Notes: a model not told the origin generated them from the sequence alone. 64,000 nucleotides of DNA from JADFUS01 sp964368765 (GCA_964368765.1 CAYJCU010000002.1:3161-67160); one strand, 5' to 3'. Counted from the first letter of the stretch, positions 10,034 to 17,958 are shown. Translations and numbers: made by a program.

Positions 10034-10624
10034 TTAGATATTGAAAATATTAATAAAATTACTGAGTGTCAGCATTTTATCTTTTGTTAATTTATTTTGC
10101 AAAATTTTTAATGCCTCGTTCTTACTATTATAAACTGTTTGGATAGGTTTATCTAGTTTTTGAGAAATTTCAGCTGAAGAGTACCCCTCAAGAAATAGTT
10201 TTAAAATAGTTGCATATTTTTCAGGTAGCAAACCTAGTGAATAATCAACAAGAGAGAATAACTCACTATCAATAATATCTATACTGCTATTATCTATAAG
10301 TGATAATGTTTTTGAATATTTATCAGCAACCCTCTCTCTTTCAATATAGTTAAGGAAGCCATTTTTTATTGATAAATAGATATAGGATTTTAGACCCTTT
10401 AGAGAGTTAAACTGTTTTTTAGACTCCCATAAGTTAACAAACACATCATGCACTATATCTTCGCACTCAATATCAATATCACGATACAAAGAGTTAGCAT
10501 AGAGTTTTAGTTCTCTATGCATTAATGTGTAAACCTCAGTAAAAGCTGCTACTTTTTTATTGTTAAACCCATTAATTAACCGATCTTGGCGGATAGCATC
10601 CTTATTTAGTTCTTTGTAACTCAT
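10034..10624 (-). CDS. ECF sigma-70 factor (FecI-like) of the chromosomal SusCD locus
   Basis: 196 residues. Region 2 includes CEDIVHDVFVNLWESKKQF (about 55-75) and region 4 LPEKYATILKLFLEGYSSAEI followed by the HTH SQKLDKPIQTVYNSKNEALKIL (about 133-178). It should direct RNA polymerase to the susC operon once FecR is signalled. It lies 85 bp upstream of fecR in the same direction, and a TAnnTTTG box precedes it, so its own transcription is probably from the housekeeping sigma. Confidence 0.93.
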   Translation of the reverse strand: MSYKELNKDAIRQDRLINGFNNKKVAAFTEVYTLMHRELKLYANSLYRDIDIECEDIVHDVFVNLWESKKQFNSLKGLKSYIYLSIKNGFLNYIERERVADKYSKTLSLIDNSSIDIIDSELFSLVDYSLGLLPEKYATILKLFLEGYSSAEISQKLDKPIQTVYNSKNEALKILQNKLTKDKMLTLSNFINIFNI

Positions 10625-10669
10625 ATAACTATTTGTATAACATAAACGCTATAAATATAGTGTTTAGTG

Positions 10670-10677
10670 CAAATTTA
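10670..10677 (-). promoter_or_regulatory. -7 box upstream of the sigma gene
   Basis: The minus strand reads TAAATTTG (TAnnTTTG), 46 bp before the sigma ATG. No clear TTTG is found at the -33 position, so this is a half-supported promoter. Confidence 0.4.
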
Positions 10678-10748
10678 TGTAAAATTATTATAACTTCCTA
10701 ATAATTTTATATAAAAAATATTTTTTTACTATGAGCTACATTAACAAG

Positions 10749-12848
10749 TTATTTGCTTTTTATTTTATCTATTAATGAGTTTACTGATGGTTCTTGCCCT
10801 CTAAATTTAATATACAACTCCATAGCATCTTCAGTGCCACCTTTAGATAAGATACACTCTCTAAATCTGTTAGCTGTCTCTCTATCAAAAATATTTCCGC
10901 TCTCTTTATACTCCTTAAAACCATCTATATCCAACATCTCAGACCACTTATAGCCATAATATGCACAAGCATATCCACCGTCAAATATATGGCTAAATGA
11001 GGTTAAAGTTGAAACACCAGAGACATCAACACCTACTTGCATATTTTTAATAACCTCTCTCTCAAACGCCTCAACACCACCAGTTATTGGCTCTGTGATA
11101 GAGTGTATCGCTAAATCAATAGCCGCTAAGTTTAACTGTCTAATTGATTTATATGCAAGAAGAAAACGTTTAGATTTTATCATACTATTAATAAGCTCTT
11201 TAGGCATCTTTACGCCCGTCTCATAATGCTCTGCCCATAACTCATAAAACTCAGGCTCATACGCCCAATTCTCCATTATCTGTGCTGGTAACTCAACAAA
11301 ATCACGTGCAACAGATGTGCCGCTAAGAGACATATATCTACCCTCTGCAAAAATGCCATGCATAGCGTGCCCCATCTCATGTAGTAGTGTAGATAGATCC
11401 ATAAAGCTAAGTAGGGCGGGTTTACCCTCTTCTGGTTTCATTATATTGGCCGAAACAGAGATAATAGGGCGAACCTCATCCCCCTCTCTATTTTGGTGTG
11501 CATCACGGTAACTACTCATCCAACCACCTGGGTTTTTACCTTTACGTGTAAATAGGTCAAGATAAAGTAGAGCTATATGTTTATCCCCCTCTTTAACCTC
11601 ATAAATCACTAAATCATCACTATATTTTGGCAGCGATTTTTTTGGTATAAAAGATATACCATAAAGTTTTTCAATAAGTTTAAACACACCATCAAGCACA
11701 CTATTAAACTCAAAATATGGTTTTAACATATTATCATTAAAACTAAATAGAGATGCCTTATATTTATCTGAATAATATATCCAGTCCCACGGTTTTAAAT
11801 CATGCGTTAATCCATATTTCTCTTTTGCAAAACTATTAACAGCTTCATACTCAGCCTCTGCTAAGGGAACACTCTCTTTAGATAGATTATTTAAAAAAGA
11901 GCTCACTCTCTCTACACTTCCAACCATCCTATCCTCAAGAATATACTCTGCATAAGAGTTATATCCCATTAATTGAGCAAGCTCTAGACGTAAATTTGCT
12001 ATCTGTTTTACATATTCGCTATTATCCCACTTATCATTATATGCTAAACCATAGTAACCTCTCCATATCTTCTCTTTCAGTTCACTATTTGATGAAAATT
12101 TTAAGAAGGGGCCAAAACATGAAAACTTAAGGGTAAAAACCCAACCATCTAAACCTCTCATCTTAGCCTCACGAGTGGCTATACCTATCATAAAAGGGGG
12201 TAAATCGGCTATTTTTGAATGATCGGTTACGTGTAAAATAAAATTATCATTAGAGCTACGCACATTACTACTAAATTTAGATGATAGAGCTGATATTTCT
12301 CCACTTATCTCTCTAAATCTCATCTGCTCATCATCTGAAAGTAGTGCACCTCTTTTAATAAATGATTTATAATATTTTGTTAAAAGAGCCAACTCTTCAG
12401 TCGATAATTTAAGCCTATCACGCTTTTTATAGATTGTTTGAACCCTCTTAAATAGCTCTGGATTGAGATATAAATCATTACTATATTTTGATAGTTTAGA
12501 TGATATTTCACTCTCTATTTTTACCATCTCACTACCACCATTCACACCATAAAGATTATAAAATATCTTCATTATATCATACATCCTTATTGTAGATAGT
12601 TCTAACGCCTCAATAGTATTACTAAAGGTGGCTTTTTTACGGTTAGAATATATCTCCTCTAATTCGCTATTTGCCTCTTTTAATGCAATATTAAATGCCT
12701 CAATAAAGTATTCTGGCTCTATTTTGTTAAGTTCAGGAGCTAGAAAACTATTTTCTGGCTGCATTAATAGTGGGTTACTAATCTGTGCATGCAAATCTAT
12801 TATATTTACTAATGTAAATATAACTACCAATAGAAGAGATTTTTTCAT
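10749..12848 (-). CDS. Exported M3-family zinc metallopeptidase (oligopeptidase A/dipeptidyl carboxypeptidase type)
   Basis: 699 residues with a Sec signal peptide ending LHAQ (about 22). The zinc site HEMGHAMH is near residue 487, inside TLLHEMGHAMHGIFAEGRY. Further M3 landmarks are the GKNPGGWMSSYRDAHQNREG block before it and the late FSHIFDGGYACAYYGYKWSE segment that supplies substrate-binding Tyr/His. Length fits Dcp/PrlC-type enzymes, which cut short peptides. The signal peptide places it in the periplasm. It lies 4 bp from the Spy-like gene and ends a four-gene sigma-led cluster, suggesting periplasmic peptide clearance under envelope stress. The symbol dcp is plausible but not provable. 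Confidence 0.9.
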   Translation of the reverse strand: MKKSLLLVVIFTLVNIIDLHAQISNPLLMQPENSFLAPELNKIEPEYFIEAFNIALKEANSELEEIYSNRKKATFSNTIEALELSTIRMYDIMKIFYNLYGVNGGSEMVKIESEISSKLSKYSNDLYLNPELFKRVQTIYKKRDRLKLSTEELALLTKYYKSFIKRGALLSDDEQMRFREISGEISALSSKFSSNVRSSNDNFILHVTDHSKIADLPPFMIGIATREAKMRGLDGWVFTLKFSCFGPFLKFSSNSELKEKIWRGYYGLAYNDKWDNSEYVKQIANLRLELAQLMGYNSYAEYILEDRMVGSVERVSSFLNNLSKESVPLAEAEYEAVNSFAKEKYGLTHDLKPWDWIYYSDKYKASLFSFNDNMLKPYFEFNSVLDGVFKLIEKLYGISFIPKKSLPKYSDDLVIYEVKEGDKHIALLYLDLFTRKGKNPGGWMSSYRDAHQNREGDEVRPIISVSANIMKPEEGKPALLSFMDLSTLLHEMGHAMHGIFAEGRYMSLSGTSVARDFVELPAQIMENWAYEPEFYELWAEHYETGVKMPKELINSMIKSKRFLLAYKSIRQLNLAAIDLAIHSITEPITGGVEAFEREVIKNMQVGVDVSGVSTLTSFSHIFDGGYACAYYGYKWSEMLDIDGFKEYKESGNIFDRETANRFRECILSKGGTEDAMELYIKFRGQEPSVNSLIDKIKSK

Positions 12849-12852
12849 ATTA

Positions 12853-13404
12853 CTATTTATTTTTTAATGCTGATTGTTTATATAAATCACACTGTGAATT
12901 ATCTATACAAATTGATGATTGATAGAATTTTTTTAGTAACTCTCTTTGTTTATCATCACACATTTCTGATAAATTGGTGTAGTATTGATAACTCAATAAT
13001 TTTATATCTTTATGCAACCTAATAATAGTGTCATAAACCTCTTGCTGCTCATCACGGTTAATACCATCAATAATATATTTACCTAATTTCATATTAGCAT
13101 TAGCTATCTCAATAGATAACTCTCTCTTCTCTAATAGATAGTTACTACTAATATCTTTTAAATCCTCTATCTGCTCAGGAGTAAGCTGAAGATAGTGTGT
13201 AAAAAAATGGTTAGCAAAATCTATCTCGCTAGATTCAGGTACTTTGCGGATAGAATTAAGCACCACTTCACTATCATCTTGTTTATTAAACATAATAATA
13301 ATAGATACATTTATAGCTATCAATACTACAAGTATCAACACAAGATATTTTATAAGGGTATTTGCTTTCATATATTTATTTTGTTTTAAACTATTATAAT
13401 TCAA
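12853..13404 (-). CDS. Membrane-anchored Spy/CpxP-like periplasmic protein
   Basis: Up to 183 residues; the second Met (position 12, base 13371, MKANTLIKY) gives a better start and avoids overlap with the upstream gene. An N-terminal hydrophobic anchor (about 15-36) is followed by a helical domain with the LTPEQIEDLKDISSNYL motif, typical of Spy/CpxP and zinc-resistance-associated proteins, whose LTxxQ motifs mark a cradle-shaped chaperone. Cysteines occur near the C-terminus (MCDDKQRE, SICIDNSQCDLY). It may sense or buffer unfolded envelope proteins or metal for the sigma factor encoded two genes upstream. Confidence 0.65.
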   Translation of the reverse strand: MNYNSLKQNKYMKANTLIKYLVLILVVLIAINVSIIIMFNKQDDSEVVLNSIRKVPESSEIDFANHFFTHYLQLTPEQIEDLKDISSNYLLEKRELSIEIANANMKLGKYIIDGINRDEQQEVYDTIIRLHKDIKLLSYQYYTNLSEMCDDKQRELLKKFYQSSICIDNSQCDLYKQSALKNK

Positions 13405-13705
13405 AATATAATGTCTCTACATAGGTGTCATCACTAAAAAATGAGTAAATCACCTCTTTACGTTTATCCTCTCTCTCTTTTATATTATCACTAATAACAA
13501 TACCCACATACACAGTAGTAGCTAAAAGAGCTAAACAACAAAAATTAAGTATTAATTTTTGTCTATAACTCTCTCTCTCTCTCTTCTGAAATACTAATGC
13601 ACTGATACCCCCCATAACCTTAGTCTTTAGATAAGGATTAACTATATAACTCTTCTCCGTCTCTATTATGGTATCTATATATTTTTCAACACTATCTATA
13701 TTCAT
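13394..13705 (-). CDS. Small single-pass membrane protein, candidate anti-sigma factor
   Basis: 103 residues. A cytoplasmic N-terminus of about 48 residues (MNIDSVEKYIDTIIETEKSY) is followed by one transmembrane helix (about 50-71, LILNFCCLALLATTVYVGIVI) and a short charged tail. It begins 2 bp after the sigma gene and overlaps the longest reading of the Spy-like gene by 11 bp, so the three are probably co-translated. Position and topology fit a minimal anti-sigma factor, but no zinc-binding HxxxCxxC motif is present and I do not recognise the family. Confidence 0.6.
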   Translation of the reverse strand: MNIDSVEKYIDTIIETEKSYIVNPYLKTKVMGGISALVFQKRERESYRQKLILNFCCLALLATTVYVGIVISDNIKEREDKRKEVIYSFFSDDTYVETLYFEL

Positions 13706-13707
13706 AA

Positions 13708-14286
13708 TTATAATAACTCTTTAATATTTATTTTTCTATTTATATAATTTCTTAAACCCTGCTTAGAACGTTGATATAGTTGTTCAACAGCACCTTCACT
13801 CATATCCATAATTTCAGTTATCACCTTCTGAGATAAATTATCATATTTCTTTAATATAAAAACCTTACGTTGATTCTCTGGTAAAGATTGTAACGCCTCA
13901 GTAATAAACATCTCAGTCTGCTTATTAATAACTATCCTATCTGGTAGCTCATTTAACACCTTTAAACTATTAATTATTTTAGTATTATCTATATTATCAG
14001 TCACCTTACTACTACTATCTCTCTTTTTAAGATGTTGTAGAGATGTATTAAGTGCTATCCTATATATCCACGTATATAAAGAAGCCCCACGCTTAAACTT
14101 CTTTAGTGAGGTGAAAATATTAATAAATACCTCTTGTGTTGCATCCTCAGCATCTAGCTGGTTATGTAAAACGCCCACACATATTGTATAAACACGCTGC
14201 TCATACTCCTCCACAATTAAAGAAAATAGTTCACTATCTCCCTCTAGTATTCTATCAATTATCCTCTCTTCTCTCTCTAATCTCAT
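13708..14286 (-). CDS. ECF sigma-70 factor (RpoE-like) of the peptidase cluster
   Basis: 192 residues. Region 2 carries YEQRVYTICVGVLHNQLDAE and DATQEVFINIFTSLKKF; LYTWIYRIALNTSLQHLKKR follows; region 4 is LPENQRKVFILKKYDNLSQK with the HTH ITEIMDMSEGAVEQLYQRSK. It leads a tight minus-strand cluster (small membrane protein, Spy-like protein, M3 peptidase) with 2-4 bp gaps or overlaps. The layout fits envelope-stress regulation rather than nutrient uptake, because there is no FecR and no SusC. The AT-rich upstream region holds an inverted repeat at 14305-14327 but no TAnnTTTG box. Confidence 0.92.
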   Translation of the reverse strand: MRLEREERIIDRILEGDSELFSLIVEEYEQRVYTICVGVLHNQLDAEDATQEVFINIFTSLKKFKRGASLYTWIYRIALNTSLQHLKKRDSSSKVTDNIDNTKIINSLKVLNELPDRIVINKQTEMFITEALQSLPENQRKVFILKKYDNLSQKVITEIMDMSEGAVEQLYQRSKQGLRNYINRKINIKELL

Positions 14287-14837
14287 TAATTATGTTATTT
14301 ATATAATTAGATAATATTTATCTAATTTTCCTACGTTATATAAACAATAAAAGATCTACTTTAAATAATTATAAGTAGACCTTTTATTGTTTATAACTAT
14401 GTTTATAACACTGTTCATAACTATGTCAGTCATGTTTAATATGTGTTCAAAAAATATTCATAACTTTTTTGATAAATATTTGCATTCAGCTAAAATATTA
14501 TTACGTATAAAAGATTTTATCTTCTCAAAAAATATTCATTATTATTTATAAACTAATTATGAAACTTATGTTCATATCTTTTAAACATATATAACTAATT
14601 ATAAATTAATATATTAACTATATATTTTTATAGTTATAAACAATTTGACACTGTTATTATTAGTTATTAATTATATATATATAAAGAATAAAATAATAGA
14701 TAATAATAACAGCATGATAATAATGTTTACTAAAAAAACACTCTTCAACATCTGCGTTGCAGATTCTTGTTTGCCGTCGCTGCCGCTTAGTGGGGGTTCT
14801 ATACCTTTGTGTGGTATATTGTATTTTTTTTCTTTAT
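14287..14837. other. Gene-poor AT-rich gap with stem-loops upstream of the sigma cluster
   Basis: No convincing long gene lies in the first 380 bp. 14305-14313 and 14319-14327 form an inverted repeat (AATTAGATA/TATCTAATT) near where the sigma promoter should be. About 14339-14395 can fold into a long hairpin with near-identical arms (CAATAAAAG/CTTTTATTG inside) that could terminate the SUI1 transcript. 14395-14600 carries several copies of a TTCATAACT-like word. 14671-14817 overlaps a possible short membrane ORF listed separately. Confidence 0.5.
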
Positions 14838-14847
14838 TTAAATCACT
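14671..14847 (-). CDS. Possible short membrane peptide without a canonical start codon
   Basis: An open minus-strand frame of 58 codons runs from just after a TAG at 14848-14850 to the stop at 14671-14673. It begins SDLNKEKKYN, continues IPHKGIEPPLSGSDG, and ends in a strong hydrophobic helix (VFLVNIIIMLLLLSIILFF). The hydrophilic part is visibly richer in G+C than the surrounding gap, as coding DNA would be. The frame contains no ATG, GTG or TTG before ATG 14751 (26 residues left); ATA at 14817 would give 48 residues. It overlaps the SUI1 stop, so translational coupling with an unusual start, a decayed gene, or chance are all possible. Confidence 0.25.
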   Translation of the reverse strand, partial: SDLNKEKKYNIPHKGIEPPLSGSDGKQESATQMLKSVFLVNIIIMLLLLSIILFFIYI

Positions 14848-15179
14848 CTACTCTTAGTAAAACCCTCTTTTTTTAGAATATCAATAATCTTTTCACGGAA
14901 ATCACCCTGAATAATAATCTCATCATCTTTAACACTTCCACCCACGCCGCATTTACTCTTTAGAAGTTTACCTAAATCTTTTAAATCGTCTATATTTCCC
15001 ACGAAATTAGATACAATAGTAACCTGCTTACCTTTGCGCTGTTTCCTGTCTAAAAAGACCCTTAAATTCTGTTTACTCTTATCTATACTATCTATATTAG
15101 CCTCCTCTTTTTCTGAAGAGTACTCAAAATCATTATTAGTAGAAAAAACTACACCTAATCTATCTTTCCAGTCGTTCAT
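14838..15179 (-). CDS. SUI1/YciH-family translation initiation factor-like protein
   Basis: 113 residues. The C-terminal SUI1 (eIF1-like) domain covers about 35-110 and includes GKQVTIVSNFVGNIDDLKDL, KLLKSKCGVGGSVKDDEIII and the RNA-binding loop GDFREKIIDILKKEGF. The N-terminal 30 residues are a charged linker, as usual in Bacteroidota homologues. Such proteins bind the small ribosomal subunit and may affect start-codon choice; their role in bacteria is poorly defined. The gene starts 3 bp after mazG-like and belongs to the dtd-mazG-SUI1 run. Confidence 0.9.
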   Translation of the reverse strand: MNDWKDRLGVVFSTNNDFEYSSEKEEANIDSIDKSKQNLRVFLDRKQRKGKQVTIVSNFVGNIDDLKDLGKLLKSKCGVGGSVKDDEIIIQGDFREKIIDILKKEGFTKSRVI

Positions 15180-15182
15180 GCT

Positions 15183-15506
15183 CTATTTTAATTTTTCGTT
15201 ATTTTTATGTCGTAAAATATCACGACTACTCTTTTTCTCTATATTTTTAATAATAGCATCCTCAAGATCTACACCTGTTTGGTTAGCAATAGCACCCACA
15301 ACCCATAATATATCTGCAAGTTCATCTGCAATATCACTCTTCTCGTCATCTTTAAAAGATTGGTCGCCATAGGTTCTTGCCATCACACGTGCCAGCTCTC
15401 CCACCTCTTCAGTTAGTATAGCCATATTTGTTAATTCGCTAAAATATCTCACTCCAACAGTTTTAATCCATTGGTCTATTATGTTTTGAAACTCTTTTAT
15501 CTCCAT
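15183..15506 (-). CDS. MazG-like nucleotide pyrophosphohydrolase
   Basis: 107 residues forming one all-alpha NTP-pyrophosphohydrolase domain. The metal-binding acidic pairs are visible: LTEEVGELARVMARTYGD (EExxE, about 27-44) and SDIADELADILWVVGAIA (about 58-75). Short MazG-like enzymes hydrolyse NTPs or dNTPs to NMP plus pyrophosphate and are thought to clean non-canonical nucleotides. It lies 1 bp from dtd and 3 bp from the SUI1 gene, so the three are one operon. Confidence 0.9.
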   Translation of the reverse strand: MEIKEFQNIIDQWIKTVGVRYFSELTNMAILTEEVGELARVMARTYGDQSFKDDEKSDIADELADILWVVGAIANQTGVDLEDAIIKNIEKKSSRDILRHKNNEKLK

Positions 15507-15507
15507 G

Positions 15508-15960
15508 CTATCTATTTTTAGAATCTATCCATATTGTTACAGGTCCTTCATTGGTTAGGTTGATACTCATTTCGTTTCCAAACTTACCAGTAGCCACTTT
15601 GTTAATACCATCAATAGAGTTTGCTTTTTCTATAAATTTTTCATAAAGAGGAGTAGCTATTTCGGGTCTAGCAGCTTTTATGTATGAGGGTCTATTCCCT
15701 TTTTTTGTATCTGCCATAAGTGTAAATTGGCTAACAACAAGTATATCTCCGTTTATATCTATAATAGAGCGATTCATAACCCCATTTTCATCATCAAAAA
15801 TACGGAGATTAGATATTTTATTTATGAGATAGTCTATATCTGTATTATCGTCATCAGGTGCTATACCGAGGAGTATTGTTAATCCGAAATTAATTTCAGA
15901 AAAAAGTTCTGAGTTTATGGTAAGAGTGGTTCGAGAAGTGCGTTGAATTAAAGCTCTCAT
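15508..15960 (-). CDS. dtd: D-aminoacyl-tRNA deacylase
   Basis: About 150 residues from MRALIQRTSRTTL; a start two codons upstream (15966) is possible but unusual for the family. Family motifs are VSQFTLMADTKKGNRPSYIKAA (the SQFTL active-site loop) and the Gly-cisPro segment NEGPVTIWIDS near the C-terminus, which rejects L-aminoacyl groups. Dtd removes D-amino acids and glycine mischarged onto tRNA. It is the first gene of the dtd-mazG-SUI1 operon. Confidence 0.95.
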   Translation of the reverse strand: MRALIQRTSRTTLTINSELFSEINFGLTILLGIAPDDDNTDIDYLINKISNLRIFDDENGVMNRSIIDINGDILVVSQFTLMADTKKGNRPSYIKAARPEIATPLYEKFIEKANSIDGINKVATGKFGNEMSINLTNEGPVTIWIDSKNR

Positions 15961-16015
15961 TATCAATAAGTTTTTATATAGTGATAAAAAAATGTTAAAA
16001 ATAAGTAATAAAATA

Positions 16016-16047
16016 TTTGTAAAGTTAGTAATAAATATCTATATTTG
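16016..16047 (+). promoter_or_regulatory. Promoter of the CAT-anticodon tRNA
   Basis: A TTTG at 16016-16019 and TATATTTG at 16040-16047 are separated by 20 bp, matching the Bacteroidota -33/-7 consensus (TTTG, 19-21 bp, TAnnTTTG). They point towards the tRNA at 16110, implying a leader of roughly 55 nt. Confidence 0.7.
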
Positions 16048-16109
16048 CAACTGCAAAGTTGAAATATGAACTTTGTGTATAGATAAGAGGATATTAAAAT
16101 AATAATATC

Positions 16110-16184
16110 GGGCCCATAGCTCAGTTGGTTAGTAGCACCTGACTCATAATCAGGGGGTCGCAGGTTCAAGCCCTGCTGGGCCCA
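16110..16184 (+). tRNA. tRNA with CAT anticodon (Met elongator or Ile2)
   Basis: Acceptor stem GGGCCCA (16110-16116) pairs with TGGGCCC (16177-16183), discriminator A 16184. Anticodon stem CCTGA/TCAGG encloses CTCATAA, anticodon CAT at 16145-16147. T-arm GCAGG-TTCAAGC-CCTGC. CAT is shared by elongator Met and lysidine-modified Ile2 tRNAs, and the class cannot be decided by eye. The D-arm reads GCTCAGTTGGTTAGTAGC, one base longer than the usual GGTTAGAGC form, which breaks the fourth D-stem pair. CCA is not encoded. The 3' half from 16141 is the left attachment repeat of the integrated element. Confidence 0.92.
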
Positions 16185-16185
16185 C
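16141..16185. repeat. attL: 45-bp direct repeat in the tRNA 3' half
   Basis: Identical to 35245-35289. It begins GACTCATAATCAG inside the anticodon stem and runs through the T-arm to one base past the discriminator. Such tRNA-end repeats mark tyrosine-integrase insertions. The tRNA remains intact on this side, so the element carried or restored the 3' half. Confidence 0.93.
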
Positions 16186-16197
16186 TTAAAGAGAATC

Positions 16198-16231
16198 AAG
16201 CACTTACGGAATTATCCGCAAGTGCTTTTTT
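16198..16231 (+). terminator. tRNA terminator on the element side
   Basis: AAGCACTTACGGA (16198-16210) pairs with TCCGCAAGTGCTT (16215-16227) with one mismatch, followed by a T-run. It resembles the hairpin after attR, so sequence similarity between the two junctions continues beyond the 45-bp core. Confidence 0.8.
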
Positions 16232-16239
16232 CATACCCT

Positions 16240-16260
16240 GTACACACAATTTGCACACAA
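16240..16260. repeat. 21-bp arm-type repeat near attL
   Basis: The 21-bp word starting GTACACACAATTTGC is identical to 35099-35119. It lies 55 bp inside the left core; the right copy lies 125 bp inside the right core. The arrangement fits integrase or excisionase arm sites. Confidence 0.7.
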
Positions 16261-16267
16261 CTCAATA

Positions 16268-16319
16268 AAAAAAGTAACACAACTAATGTGTGTAAACAGC
16301 ATAGTTGTGTTACTTTTTT
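16268..16319 (-). terminator. Intrinsic terminator of the element's import operon
   Basis: Bases 16268-16285 and 16302-16319 are exact reverse complements (18 bp) with a 16-base loop. On the minus strand the stem ends in a run of U (complement of 16267-16273). It lies 22 bp beyond the stop of the last cargo gene. Confidence 0.88.
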
Positions 16320-16340
16320 AAATTTCGTTTTATATTAAGC

Positions 16341-17894
16341 CTAGAAGAAGACAATATCTGATAGTGCAATATCGTAAGTTGAACCTGTATCAGAACCCTG
16401 ATCAACCAAAGAGATTCTTACATATCTTGCTTTGGATACTTCAGTAAGATTAATTATTGTTATTTCACCATTTGTAGTACCAAGTGTATTTTGATTATCG
16501 TATGTACCCTTCTTCCAAGTTACATAATCATCAGAGAATGAGAATTCAATATGTCTTGGTCTTGAAGGTGTCCCATCTCTTGCATCTGCAGCATCTGTAA
16601 ATGTTTCTTGAACTACTTTAATACCAGATAAATCCGTAATATTTTGAAAATCAATCTCAAAAAGATAATCACGTACAAATGCTTCTGCTGATGGATTCCA
16701 AATAGTTGTTACATCATTATCAAATAGGTACTCTGTCTTGCCTCTTGTACCTAGTAAAGTTTCATCTTGTGAGCACTCTATCTCCCAACTGTCATCCCTC
16801 ATTATTGGTGCAATGGCCGCAGGAGTAGGGTTCCCATGAGAAACCATCCCCCTAGGGGTACTATATGGAAAATAATGTTTATTATACCTCTCTACTGTAA
16901 CTCCCTTTAAATTTATTAATTGTTCAATAACAAATTTACTCTTAGCCTCATCTTCTAAAACACTTATACCTGAAGTTGAATATGTATATTCTGATAATGT
17001 AGGTTCGTACATATACCTTTCTTTAGCTAAATTAACATTTGTCAAATTTGGCATATATAACAAATCTTCAAATGATGCAACATTGTAATCATATCCAAAC
17101 TCTGTCAAGGAGCTAAGAAAATCTGCATTTGGCTCATCTACTCCATATTTTGTCTTTATTATACTTCTTATGTCAGATGATAGCTTGATATCTTTATTTA
17201 ATATAAAGTCCCTAAATAGTATTAAGTCATCACAACCAACCACTTTGCCTATTCTCTCAACATATGCCAGATCTGTATGGTGCACGCTTTCTGGTATTAC
17301 ATAATATTTATATTTTGAGACAAAATCTTTATCAATTGTCATCTCAATTTTTTCACCATCTTTGGTAACATAGTGCAGTGCTGCACTACTTATGTTGTCA
17401 TTCCAACTTGCCATAAACAGTACCAGTTTTGTATCACCAGTAATGTCTTGTATGTAATAATGATTAGATACAACAGAAGAGAAAGAACGAATAGATTCAT
17501 GATCATAAGTATATGGGCGAGCCCACATATCTTCATTAAGTGATCTAAACATATTCTTATCAACACCACAGACTGAAACCTTGTATGTTCCATCAACTAA
17601 TGCTTCACCATTTAAAGTAGTAATATTATATAATTCAGTACCTCTAGGTAAGAAGGTACTATCAATTTTATCTCCTAATTCCCATTTTACAAGAACCTGA
17701 TCGATAAGTGGATCTACAGAATTTTCCCATGTAACAACCAATCTCTCCCAGCCTGGATTCACATCAACATTTTTACATTTAGCTAGGTACCTAGTTATTC
17801 CAGCGGCACCAAATTCGCTATATGTATCCTCCAAACTCTCACAACTAATAGATAAGAGAAGGAATAATAATAATAAATATTTATTTTGTTTCAT
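16341..17894 (-). CDS. Surface lipoprotein with DUF4998-like N-terminus and C-terminal F5/8 type C (discoidin) domain
   Basis: 517 residues with a lipoprotein signal (lipobox SISC, Cys about 18). The N-terminal 20-130 region (YLAKCKNVDVNPGWERLVVT, VLVKWELGD, GTYKVSVCGVDKNM) fits the DUF4998/fibronectin-like fold found next to SusCD pairs. The middle has short leucine-rich-like stretches (LTEFGYDYNVASFEDLLYMP). The last 140 residues match a discoidin domain: WEIECSQDE, YLFDNDVTTIW, FEIDFQNITDLSGIKV, ARYVRISLVD. Discoidin domains usually bind sugars. It is the last gene of the element's import operon, so it is probably a ligand-binding accessory lipoprotein; DUF numbers are from memory. Confidence 0.8.
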   Translation of the reverse strand: MKQNKYLLLLFLLLSISCESLEDTYSEFGAAGITRYLAKCKNVDVNPGWERLVVTWENSVDPLIDQVLVKWELGDKIDSTFLPRGTELYNITTLNGEALVDGTYKVSVCGVDKNMFRSLNEDMWARPYTYDHESIRSFSSVVSNHYYIQDITGDTKLVLFMASWNDNISSAALHYVTKDGEKIEMTIDKDFVSKYKYYVIPESVHHTDLAYVERIGKVVGCDDLILFRDFILNKDIKLSSDIRSIIKTKYGVDEPNADFLSSLTEFGYDYNVASFEDLLYMPNLTNVNLAKERYMYEPTLSEYTYSTSGISVLEDEAKSKFVIEQLINLKGVTVERYNKHYFPYSTPRGMVSHGNPTPAAIAPIMRDDSWEIECSQDETLLGTRGKTEYLFDNDVTTIWNPSAEAFVRDYLFEIDFQNITDLSGIKVVQETFTDAADARDGTPSRPRHIEFSFSDDYVTWKKGTYDNQNTLGTTNGEITIINLTEVSKARYVRISLVDQGSDTGSTYDIALSDIVFF

Positions 17895-17958
17895 AATATT
17901 ATTTTTTATTTATGTCTTGTCATAACACTTATATTATATAAGTATAGTTAAATTACCT

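Noticed and set aside
14645..14857. 70-codon plus-strand ORF in the AT-rich gap
   Set aside because: Low-complexity start, no homology-like pattern; the opposite strand in the same place looks more coding.
15963..16199. 78-codon ORF opposite the tRNA
   Set aside because: It is the antisense of the tRNA (the RPPDYESGATNQLSYGP phrase typical of false ORFs over tRNA genes).
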